Shown one piece after another: positions 34,775 to 41,792 of a DNA stretch of 64,000 bases. Below the pieces are notes generated by a model, which made no database searches, was not told the DNA's origin, and saw only the letters and a list, made by a program, of their open reading frames with translations. The stretch covers positions 2,852,001 to 2,916,000 of the forward strand of contig NZ_CP023691.1 of assembly GCF_008704855.1 (NCBI RefSeq), read 5' to 3'. Position 1 is the stretch's first letter. Each line of letters starts with the position of its first letter. The position numbers and the translations under genes are program-made. Origin of the DNA: Streptomyces platensis (lineage in GTDB: Bacteria > Actinomycetota > Actinomycetes > Streptomycetales > Streptomycetaceae).

Positions 34775-36199
34775 ATGGCACTCACTCTCACTCTCACCCC
34801 GGCAACCGTTGCGGCGGGCGGGACCTTCACAGCAACGGCCGCCGGTGCCACAGCGGGAGAGTTGATCACCTTCACCTACGACGCGGCACTGCCCGTGGTG
34901 GTGAACGCTGACGGCGCGGGTAACGCGTCCGCCACCTTCACGGCGACCACCTCAGGCCCGGTGGTCGCCACCGGTACGACCAGTGGGGTAGCTGCGGCGA
35001 CGCTGACCGTCAGCGCGGGACCGAACTGTGTGGTGACGCTGACCTCCGCGCCCCCCAGCCCCGTCGCCGCCGGCGCGCCGGTTACCTTGACCGCCACCGT
35101 CACCTGCGGCGGCGCCCCCGTCGTGGGCGCGCTGGTCCTGTTCACCACCCCCGGCGGCCCGATCGGAGTCGGCGTCACCGGTGCCACCGGCGCGGCCACC
35201 ACGACCACCAGCTTGCTGCCCCCCGGCACCACCACCGTCACGGCCACCGTGATCGCCGCCACCACCACCTGCACCTGCGTCGGCGTCTCCGGGACCACGA
35301 CCGTGACCGTCACCGCGCCGCCGAGCTGCGTGGTCACGCTGACCTCCGCGCCCCCCAGCCCGGTCGCCGTCGGCACGCCGGTGACCTTCACCGCCACCGT
35401 CACCTGCGGCGGCGCGCCCGTCGTGGGCGCGACAGTCCTCTTCAGCACCCCCGCCGGCCCGATCGGAGTCGGCGTCACCGGTCCCACCGGCACCGCCACC
35501 ACGACCACCAACTTGCTGCCCTCCGGCACCACCACCGTCACGGCCACGGTCACCGGTGCCTCCACCACCTGCACCTGCATCGGCGTCTCCGCGACCACCA
35601 CCGTGACCGTCACCGCGCCGCCGAGCTGCGTGGTCACGCTGACCTCCGCGCCCCCCAGCCCGGTCCCCGCCGGCACGCCGGTGACCCTCACCGCCACCGT
35701 CACCTGCGGCGGCGCCCCCGTCGTGGGCGCGACAGTCCTCTTCAGCACCCCCGCCGGGCCGATCGGAGTCGGCATCACCGGTCTGGGCGGTACCGCCACT
35801 ACGACCACCAGCACGCTGCCCGCCGGAGCCAACGTCGTCACGGCCACCGTGCTCGCCGCCACCACCACCTGCTCCTGCGTCGGCGTCACCGCGACCACGA
35901 CCGTGACCGTCGGCTCGGCGGCGGTGCTCACGGCGCAGCCGGCCTGCTACCGGCTGAACCTCACCACGCTGACCGCCCAGGCCACATTCACTGCGACGGG
36001 CGCGACGCCGGGTTCGACGGTCACGTTCCACCTGGGCACCGGGCCCAACGGCCCCGTGGCGTGCACCGCCGTGGCCAACGCGAGCGGCGTCGCCACCTGC
36101 ACGGCCACCCTCAGCCTCTTCCAGCTGGTCTTCGTCACCTACACCGCGACCAGCGGGTCGCAGTCCTCCACCAGCTCCCTGGGGCCCTGCATCCCCTGA
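34775..36199 (+). CDS. Ig-like domain repeat protein without signal peptide
   Basis: A 474-residue protein made of an N-terminal Ig-like unit (residues 1-85), three nearly identical 100-residue Ig-like repeats (each beginning CVVTLTSAPPSPV, containing VTCGGAPVVGA, and ending TTCTCVGVS plus TTTVTV), and a variant C-terminal unit ending TSSLGPCIP. Each repeat has four Cys. Composition is dominated by Thr, Val, Ala and Gly. No signal peptide, membrane anchor or sorting motif is present, even if the frame is extended upstream to 34565. Ig-like repeats of this type occur in surface proteins and in phage capsid or tail decoration proteins. The small genes downstream suggest the latter origin; this is inferred. 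Confidence 0.75.
   Translation: MALTLTLTPATVAAGGTFTATAAGATAGELITFTYDAALPVVVNADGAGNASATFTATTSGPVVATGTTSGVAAATLTVSAGPNCVVTLTSAPPSPVAAGAPVTLTATVTCGGAPVVGALVLFTTPGGPIGVGVTGATGAATTTTSLLPPGTTTVTATVIAATTTCTCVGVSGTTTVTVTAPPSCVVTLTSAPPSPVAVGTPVTFTATVTCGGAPVVGATVLFSTPAGPIGVGVTGPTGTATTTTNLLPSGTTTVTATVTGASTTCTCIGVSATTTVTVTAPPSCVVTLTSAPPSPVPAGTPVTLTATVTCGGAPVVGATVLFSTPAGPIGVGITGLGGTATTTTSTLPAGANVVTATVLAATTTCSCVGVTATTTVTVGSAAVLTAQPACYRLNLTTLTAQATFTATGATPGSTVTFHLGTGPNGPVACTAVANASGVATCTATLSLFQLVFVTYTATSGSQSSTSSLGPCIP
35034..35930 (+). repeat. Three tandem 300-bp coding repeats
   Basis: Copies start at 35034, 35334 and 35634 with an exact 300-bp period and very high identity, encoding the three Ig-like repeats. 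Such identity implies recent duplication or gene conversion, and copy number may vary between strains. Confidence 0.9.
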
Positions 36200-36290
36200 C
36201 CCCCCGGCGCGCATGCGGCACAGCCAACAGCGTGCCGTCGCCCGCCTGAACCCGTGAAACCAGCTGAGGGCTGCTGAGCGGCCCGGCAAC

Positions 36291-36329
36291 ACAGCCGTCC
36301 CCCGTAACGCAACTACGGGGGACGGCTGT
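36291..36329. terminator. 16-bp perfect hairpin after the Ig-like gene
   Basis: Arms 36291-36306 and 36314-36329 are perfectly complementary (ACAGCCGTCCCCCGTA), with loop ACGCAAC. It lies 92 bp after the Ig-like gene and 125 bp before the small Cys/Gly gene, so it could end the first transcript or attenuate entry into the next genes. Confidence 0.75.
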
Positions 36330-36453
36330 AGGGCCACAAGGATAGGCCCAGCGGCACCGGAGACGCGCGGGTGGAGCCCGGGACGCGCCTCGGGCCCCCA
36401 GGTCACGCGACGAGGGCTCCCCTCGCAAAAGAGAGACACAGAAGGAGTGCGAC

Positions 36454-36612
36454 ATGGGCTGCAATTGCGGCGGCGGCGCCCGTCCGACAGTCACCGTCTA
36501 CCAGTTGAATCTGCCCGACGGCACCGCGCGCCAGTTCTACACCTGGCAAGAGGCCGAGGCCGCCAACCAGCGAGCGGGCGGCGGCGGCAGCATCGTCATC
36601 ATCAATCAATAG
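36454..36612 (+). CDS. 52-residue Cys/Gly-led protein (DUF7196-like)
   Basis: ATG 36454 follows GAAGGAG at ideal spacing. The protein starts MGCNCGGGARPTVTVYQL and continues with NLPDGTARQFYTWQEAEAAN and a Gly stretch before IVIINQ. The MGCNCG start followed by a short beta-rich body with a sequence like a DGxxRxFxSxxEA motif is, as far as I recall, characteristic of small proteins of actinobacteriophages. This entry is too short for most gene finders. Function is unknown; a phage-derived structural or assembly role is inference. Confidence 0.72.
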   Translation: MGCNCGGGARPTVTVYQLNLPDGTARQFYTWQEAEAANQRAGGGGSIVIINQ

Positions 36613-36640
36613 ACGACTTCGCCCAATAGACGACTTCGCC
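36607..36640 (+). repeat. Perfect 17-bp tandem duplication across a stop codon
   Basis: CAATAGACGACTTCGCC occurs twice head to tail (36607-36623, 36624-36640). The first copy contains the stop TAG of the Cys/Gly gene. Confidence 0.95.
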
Positions 36641-36852
36641 TCGACGCGAACGGAATCCTTCGGCCATGCGCCCGGCCGCGGCGGACACCTTCAGCCGTAG
36701 CGCAGCGGGCCGGCCGGCCGAGGCCGCCGTCTCCCCTCCAGCGCTTCGGGAAAACGGCCGGCCTCGGCCCTCGATAAGGGCATGTGCCGACCCGGGAGAC
36801 GACCACGACCCCTTCTCGGGCCAGCCACTCACGGTGACAGGACACACTCCCC

Positions 36853-37140
36853 ATGAGCCTTCCGGAGTTTCTTCTTTCCCTCGGCGCCACGTGCCGGCTC
36901 ACCCGATTCATCACCAAGGACACCCTCGCGGCGGGCTTCCGCTCCTGGGTGGCCGACCGCTTCGGCGACGACTCCAAACCGTCCTACCTGGTCAGCTGTA
37001 GCTGGTGTACGAGCGTGTGGGTGGCCTCCGCGATGGCCCCGCTCACGCACTGGGCCGGCGGAAGCACCGCGCTCCAGGTCACCACCATGGCCCTGTCGCT
37101 CTCCTACCTCGCCGGGCTCGCTTCCCAGTGGCTCGACTGA
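36853..37140 (+). CDS. DUF1360 family small membrane protein
   Basis: A 95-residue protein with CRLTRFITKDTLAAGFRSWV, the motif YLVSCSWCTSVWVASAMAP and a C-terminal hydrophobic helix ending AGLASQWL. The SCxWCxSxW pair of cysteines in a membrane segment defines DUF1360. Members occur in phages and in bacterial genomes, and no function is known to me. With the preceding Cys/Gly protein and the Ig-like protein it forms a same-strand trio spanning 34.8-37.1 kb. Confidence 0.8.
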   Translation: MSLPEFLLSLGATCRLTRFITKDTLAAGFRSWVADRFGDDSKPSYLVSCSWCTSVWVASAMAPLTHWAGGSTALQVTTMALSLSYLAGLASQWLD

Positions 37141-37260
37141 GGCGTCCCCTCCGCGGCCCCGCGTCGCGTGGCGGGGCCCGGTGCGCGAGCCGACAATGAG
37201 GGCAGAGCAGACGGTGGCCAGGGACCGCGGCTACCCGCCGTAGTCGTCCAGGAGGTGGCA

Positions 37261-37941
37261 ATGCGCCAGACCCAACTCACCAGGGAGTCGACCGCATACG
37301 CCGACGCCCGCGAGGAGCTGCGGCAGGCCGAGATCGAGCTGATGCGCCACCGCGAACGGGTCGCCGAACTGCGCCGGGGGCTGCCGCCGGGCCCCGTCGT
37401 GGACGACTACGTCTTCGAGGAGGGCCCCGCGGATCTGCACGCCGGGGACGCACCGGCGCGGAACGTGCGGCTCAGCGAGCTGTTCAGCGGGCCCGGCCGG
37501 GACCTGATCGTCTACCACTTCATGTTCGGCAAGCAGCAGAAGCAGGCCTGCCCGATGTGCACGATGTGGATCGACGGGTTCAACGGGATCGCCCACCACC
37601 TCACCCAGAACGCCGACTTCGCCGTCGTCGCCGCGGCCGAGCTGCCGGTGCTGCGGGCGTACGCGCGCGACCGCCGGTGGACGAACCTGCGGCTGCTCAG
37701 CGCCGGCGCGAACACCTTCAAGTACGACCTGGGCAGCGAGGACGCCGACGGCAACCAGGACTCGACGGTATCGGTCTTCACCCGCGACGACACCGGCTCG
37801 CTGCGCCACTTCTACTCGGTGCACCCCCGCATGGCCGACGACATCGACCAGCGCGGCATCGACCTGCTCACACCGGTGTGGCACCTGCTCGACCTCACGC
37901 CCGGGGGGCGCGGGGAGTGGTTCCCATCGCTCCGCTACTAG
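37261..37941 (+). CDS. DUF899 family (thioredoxin-like) protein
   Basis: A 226-residue protein with CAGGAGG before ATG 37261. It has a coiled N-terminal segment (REELRQAEIELMRHRERVAELRR), then a thioredoxin-like domain with LIVYHFMFGKQQKQACPMCTMWIDGFNG, where CPMC is the altered redox motif, and SVFTRDDTGSLRHFYSV with HLLDLTPGGRGEW at the end. These are typical of DUF899. It is presumably a cytoplasmic redox or detoxifying protein; no substrate is known. It ends 33 bp before the convergent WYL regulator. Confidence 0.88.
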   Translation: MRQTQLTRESTAYADAREELRQAEIELMRHRERVAELRRGLPPGPVVDDYVFEEGPADLHAGDAPARNVRLSELFSGPGRDLIVYHFMFGKQQKQACPMCTMWIDGFNGIAHHLTQNADFAVVAAAELPVLRAYARDRRWTNLRLLSAGANTFKYDLGSEDADGNQDSTVSVFTRDDTGSLRHFYSVHPRMADDIDQRGIDLLTPVWHLLDLTPGGRGEWFPSLRY

Positions 37942-37973
37942 GCAGTGTCTCTTCGATCACTAGTGCGCTCCGG

Positions 37974-38975
37974 TCATGGGGGCTCGGCGCTCGTTCTCGT
38001 GCAATGTCGCTGCTGGGGCAAATCGTTCGCGTTGTCCTCGAAGAGTTCCTGGGTGCGGCGCAACAGGGCTTGCCGTACGGCCTCCGGTGACAGGACTCGC
38101 AGGGGTGTGGCCAGGCCGAGGAGGTATCTGGCGAGTCCGTCTGCGTCGGGGCCGCCGATGTCGACGATCGTGGCGTCGGGCCCTTCGGGACGGTGGGCAC
38201 CGACTGTCGACGGGATGAGCTGCAGTGCTCGGTCCATGGGCACCGGGATACGGATCGTCGTATTGAGCGGGTAGGGGCCAGTCGCGACGGAGCGGGAGAC
38301 GAGCAGCGCCGGGTCGGGCGGGTCGACGAGTTCGACCGGGTGACCGGTTGGTTGTAGATGGTCAACTCTGTCGGCCCGAAAGGTACGCCATTCGTCCCGC
38401 GTCACGTCCCGGGCGACGAAGTACCACCGGCGTCCGGTGTGGACGAGGCGGTATGGGTCAACGTCCCGGACGGTGGCTCGTCCCTCCCGGTCGTGGTACG
38501 AGAGGCGGGCGCGCTCGCCCCGGCGGCATGCGGCGGCCAGCTCCAGCAGCATGCCGGGCGTGATCTGCGGTTCGCCGGGCCTGGGGGTATGCACGAAGGC
38601 GGCGTCCATCTCGCCGAGCCGGTCCGCGATCCGCTGCGGCAGAACCTGTCGCAGTTTCAGCAGCGCGGACAGTGCGGCCTGGTCGCCGCCGAGAGCGCCG
38701 CTCAGCGCAGCCTCGCGCAGCCCGACAGCCACGGCGAACGCTTCTTCGTCATCGAGGATCAGCGGCGGCACCCGGGATCCGGCACGCAGGCGGTAGCCGC
38801 CCCACGGCCCGGGGTCGGACTCGATGGCGTAGCCAAGTTCCCGGAGCTTGGCGATGTCCCGCCGCACCGTGCGATCGGTGACCGCCATCCGGTCCGCCAG
38901 CTCACCGCACGTCCACGACGGCCGGGCGGCCAGCAAGGAGACCAGGCGCAGTAGGCGGGCGGATGCGCTGATCAC
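37974..38975 (-). CDS. YafY-type HTH/WYL-domain transcriptional regulator
   Basis: A 333-residue regulator starting at GTG 38975. The N-terminal HTH_11 reads ARLLRLVSLLAARPSWTCGELADRMAVTDRTVRRDIAKL, followed by GYRLRAG. The WYL domain has RARLSYHDREGR, VDPYRLVHTGRRWYFVARD and WRTFRADRV. The C-terminal WCX-like extension follows. WYL regulators sense nucleic acid or nucleotide ligands and often repress divergent genes. Here the divergent VOC gene is 63 bp away, with a perfect 9-bp inverted repeat between them. The frame remains open far upstream in antisense to nirB, which is meaningless. Confidence 0.9.
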   Translation of the reverse strand: MISASARLLRLVSLLAARPSWTCGELADRMAVTDRTVRRDIAKLRELGYAIESDPGPWGGYRLRAGSRVPPLILDDEEAFAVAVGLREAALSGALGGDQAALSALLKLRQVLPQRIADRLGEMDAAFVHTPRPGEPQITPGMLLELAAACRRGERARLSYHDREGRATVRDVDPYRLVHTGRRWYFVARDVTRDEWRTFRADRVDHLQPTGHPVELVDPPDPALLVSRSVATGPYPLNTTIRIPVPMDRALQLIPSTVGAHRPEGPDATIVDIGGPDADGLARYLLGLATPLRVLSPEAVRQALLRRTQELFEDNANDLPQQRHCTRTSAEPP

Positions 38976-38994
38976 GTTCTTGAGTGTTCCATAT

Positions 38995-39019
38995 GACCAG
39001 GACCGAATCTGTCCTGGTC
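38995..39019. promoter_or_regulatory. Candidate operator of the WYL regulator
   Basis: GACCAGGAC and GTCCTGGTC are perfect inverted repeats with a 7-nt AT-richer spacer, in the middle of the 63-bp divergent gap. A TAGGGT -10-like hexamer at 39026-39031 sits 7 nt before the VOC start, so a bound dimer would cover the -35 area. Confidence 0.65.
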
Positions 39020-39038
39020 CCGCCCTAGGGTCCTCCTT

Positions 39039-39425
39039 ATGACCACGGACAACACCTCCGCACCCACGTTGCGCTACTCGGCCGTCACCTTCGACTGCCC
39101 GGACCCGGCCGAACTGGCCCGCTTCTATGGCGAGGCCCTCGGCTTGCCTGTCGTCTTCTCCACCGACCACTTCGTCCTGCTCGGCCAGGAGGGCGCAGCC
39201 GGACTGGGATTCAACCGGCTGGCCGACTACCGCCCTCCCACCTGGCCGGACCCGTCCCGGGAAAAGCAGGCCCACATCGAACTGGGCGTCGATGACTTGG
39301 ATGCCGCCCAAGCTCGGTTGCTCGCGCTGGGAGCCGTCAAGCCCGAGTTTCAGCCGGACCCCGACCGGTGGCGGGTCCTGCTGGACCCCGCGGGCCACCC
39401 GTTCTGCATCTCCACGCTGGTTTGA
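39039..39425 (+). CDS. VOC family (glyoxalase-like) protein
   Basis: A 128-residue vicinal-oxygen-chelate protein: SAVTFDCPDPAELARFYGEALGLPV, then HIELGVDDLDAAQARLLALGAV and RVLLDPAGHPFCIS. The His/Glu metal ligand positions are partly changed, suggesting a binding or antibiotic-resistance type rather than a true glyoxalase I. There is no Shine-Dalgarno site, and the ATG follows a TAGGGT hexamer by 7 nt, so a leaderless mRNA is likely. Divergence from the WYL gene suggests it is the regulator's target. Confidence 0.87.
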   Translation: MTTDNTSAPTLRYSAVTFDCPDPAELARFYGEALGLPVVFSTDHFVLLGQEGAAGLGFNRLADYRPPTWPDPSREKQAHIELGVDDLDAAQARLLALGAVKPEFQPDPDRWRVLLDPAGHPFCISTLV

Positions 39426-39430
39426 GCACG

Positions 39431-39459
39431 AGGCTCCCGGGACCAAGTCCCGGGAGCCT
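39431..39459 (+). terminator. 13-bp hairpin terminator after the VOC gene
   Basis: AGGCTCCCGGGAC and its perfect complement with a 3-nt CAA loop, starting 5 bp after the VOC stop. Confidence 0.8.
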
Positions 39460-39575
39460 GCTGCGTTATACCGCCCCTCTGCGGTCCGGCACGGGGGCTC
39501 CTCAGCTCCTACCGCGGAGTCCCCACATGAGGCGGTTCTTAGAACCCTCTTAAAACCCGGGACTATCCAGTCCTC

Positions 39576-41603
39576 ATGACATCCGAAGTTCCCCTGCCCC
39601 CCAAAACCACCGCCCGCAGCCGGACCACCACCACCCGCGTCCTGGCCGCCTCGCTCGCCCTCACCGCGACCGCCTTCGGGGTGGCCGGATGTGACAGTGC
39701 CGCCGCCGGCACGCTGGAGGGCAGTCGGCTCGAACTGCCCGTCCGCGGCGGTACGGCCGTCGTCGACACCGCCTCGCTGGCGGTGAACGCGCGCACCGCG
39801 GGCGGGCGGGACCTGGTGCTGTCCGGTCCGGCGGGCGATGGGCTCGGGAAGCCGGGGCCGGTGACGCGTACGGCCCGCGGGGCGCGCTGGAGTTACCCCG
39901 ACAAGGGGCTGGAGGTCACGGCCGGTTCGGAGCGCGGGCGGCTGCGGATCACGCTGCGGGCGGACCGTGACGGGACGGTCAGCTGGCCGGTGACCGGGAC
40001 CGACCGGGCCGCGTCCGCCCTGCAACTGCCGCGCGGTGAGGGGCTGGACGTGCCGGTGCGGGACGCGTTCTGGAACGGCGGGGCGGAGAAGGGCGGACTG
40101 GACGGCAGCACCGTCGATGTCAGCGAGGGGCTGTCGCTTCCGCTGTGGGGCTACTCGATGGGCGGCGGTAAGGGCGGGTCCGGCGGCGGGGCCGGGGTCA
40201 GCTATCTCACCCCCACCGATATCGGCACCTCGCTGCGCCTCGCGTCCACCGGAGGCCGGCTGCGCACCACCGCCGCGCATGCCTTCGACGCGGGTGAGGA
40301 CACCCGTGACTACGAGGTCTCCTTCGCGCTGACCGACGGCAATCCGGTCGCCCCCGCCGCCGACTACCGCTCCTACCTCGCCCAGCGCGGGCAGCTCGGC
40401 AGCCTGCGCCGGAAGATCCGGCAGAACCCGGCCAACGGCAAGCTGCTCGGCGCGTTCCACGCCTATGTGTGGGGCGACGCCCGGACCGCCTCCGGGGTCG
40501 GCAGGCTGAAGCAGCTGGGCGTGGACCGGATGTGGCTCGGTTACGACGCGGGTCCGGGCCCGATGAACGCCGCGGCGGTGCGGGCCGCCAAGAAGGCGGG
40601 CTATCTCGTGGGCCCGTACGACACCTTCGCCAACGGGCAGGACCCGAAGTCCGCCGACAGCCCCACCTCGGTCTGGCCCGGCCGGGTCTACCCCGACTTC
40701 TGTATACGGAAGGCGGACGGCAGCCCGGAGGGCGGTTTCGGGGACCGTGGCTGCTACCTCAGCTCCCGTGCCTTCGAGCGGGCCGAACCGCGTAAGCACT
40801 ATCTCGCCGACCGCACCCGCTCGATGGTCGCCAACGGCGCGGACAGCTACTTCCTGGATGTGGATGCCACGGGTGTGCTGTTCCGCGACCACGGCAAGGG
40901 CCATGAGATGACCAAGGCCGATGACCGTGCGATGCGGCTGGCCCGTATGCGGCGGCTGTCGAAGAACCTGGTGCTCGGCTCGGAGTCCGCGCAGGCCTGG
41001 GCCAACCAGGTGGTGGCCTACGACCACGGCTCGGGGACCGTGGACGCCGACGGCCTGTGGAAGCTGGAGCGCGACAAGAAGACCTGGGGCGGCTACTTCC
41101 CGGAGAAGGCCCCGGGCGCGTTCTTCAAGCCGGTGAAGCTGCCCGCCGAGCTGGCCACGGCCATGTACGACCCCGAATACCGCGTCCCCCTCTACGAGAC
41201 CGCGCTGCACGGTTCGCTGGTCAACGCCGAGCGCTGGGAGCTGTCGTACGAGAAGCTGCCCGAGCAGAAGACCACCCGGGCGCTGCTGGCGATGCTCTAC
41301 AACACCCCGCTCAACTACGTCCTCGACGGCCCGGCGCTGGAGAAGAAGGGGCCTGAGATGGCGGCGCTCCAGAAGTACTTCTCGCCGCTGCACCGGGCGG
41401 CCGGCACCGAGCGGCTGACCTCGTTCCGGTGGCTGACCGGGGACCGCAGCGTGCAGCGCACGGTCTTCGGCGACGGCACGCTGACCGTCACCGCCAACTT
41501 CGGCAGCCGGGCGCACGAGGGTCTGCCGGGCGGCTGTGTGGACGCCAAGCTGCGCACCGACGACAAGCCGCGGCGGCTGTGCCCGGCGCGGCCGCAGGGC
41601 TGA
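39576..41603 (+). CDS. Secreted glycoside hydrolase-like lipoprotein
   Basis: A 675-residue preprotein. The signal LAASLALTATAFGVAGC ends in a lipobox (VAGC, Cys about 39), so it is probably lipid-anchored outside the membrane. An N-terminal beta-sandwich is followed by a (beta/alpha)8-like part with KLLGAFHAYVWGD, MWLGYDAGPGPMNAAAVRAAKKAGYLVGPYDTF, YFLDVDATGVLF and KNLVLGSESAQAWANQ, in which the Asp and Glu are candidate catalytic acids. It resembles GH101/GH129-like alpha-N-acetylgalactosaminidase folds and uncharacterised Streptomyces glycosidases. The substrate is unknown. Confidence 0.75.
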   Translation: MTSEVPLPPKTTARSRTTTTRVLAASLALTATAFGVAGCDSAAAGTLEGSRLELPVRGGTAVVDTASLAVNARTAGGRDLVLSGPAGDGLGKPGPVTRTARGARWSYPDKGLEVTAGSERGRLRITLRADRDGTVSWPVTGTDRAASALQLPRGEGLDVPVRDAFWNGGAEKGGLDGSTVDVSEGLSLPLWGYSMGGGKGGSGGGAGVSYLTPTDIGTSLRLASTGGRLRTTAAHAFDAGEDTRDYEVSFALTDGNPVAPAADYRSYLAQRGQLGSLRRKIRQNPANGKLLGAFHAYVWGDARTASGVGRLKQLGVDRMWLGYDAGPGPMNAAAVRAAKKAGYLVGPYDTFANGQDPKSADSPTSVWPGRVYPDFCIRKADGSPEGGFGDRGCYLSSRAFERAEPRKHYLADRTRSMVANGADSYFLDVDATGVLFRDHGKGHEMTKADDRAMRLARMRRLSKNLVLGSESAQAWANQVVAYDHGSGTVDADGLWKLERDKKTWGGYFPEKAPGAFFKPVKLPAELATAMYDPEYRVPLYETALHGSLVNAERWELSYEKLPEQKTTRALLAMLYNTPLNYVLDGPALEKKGPEMAALQKYFSPLHRAAGTERLTSFRWLTGDRSVQRTVFGDGTLTVTANFGSRAHEGLPGGCVDAKLRTDDKPRRLCPARPQG

Positions 41604-41632
41604 CCGTCCGGTCAGCCGGGAGCGGACGGGCC

Positions 41633-41697
41633 CCAGGGGCGGGCCCTCACGCGGCCAGGGGCGGGCCCTGACGCGGCCGGGGCCCGCCCTCACACGG
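41633..41697. repeat. 22-bp tandem repeat, three copies
   Basis: Units CCAGGGGCGGGCCCTCACGCGG-like at 41633-41654, 41655-41676 and a 21-bp variant at 41677-41697, between the glycosidase gene and nirB. An inverted CTGACC/GGTCAG at 41601-41616 may be the glycosidase terminator. Confidence 0.8.
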
Positions 41698-41722
41698 CGG
41701 CCCGCCCGCCACTGAGGGCAGC

Positions 41723-41760
41723 GTTCCGCCCGGGAAACAGAGCAGATGCGGGCGGGTAAC
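41723..41760 (+). promoter_or_regulatory. Candidate GlnR-binding region upstream of nirB
   Basis: Pentamers in strict 11-bp phase: GTTCC-N6-GAAAC-N6-GATGC-N6-GTAAC. This approximates the Streptomyces GlnR consensus gTnAc-N6-GaAAc in tandem. It ends 33 bp before the chosen nirB start, where a nitrogen-regulated promoter is expected. The first pair is the better match. Confidence 0.5.
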
Positions 41761-41792
41761 AGCCGGACCGCAGGCTGAGGAACATGACCTCG

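Noticed and set aside
34876..35931. 351-residue minus-strand Val/Thr-rich frame
   Set aside because: Exact antisense of the Ig-like repeats. It has no ribosome site, and its repeats merely mirror the plus strand.
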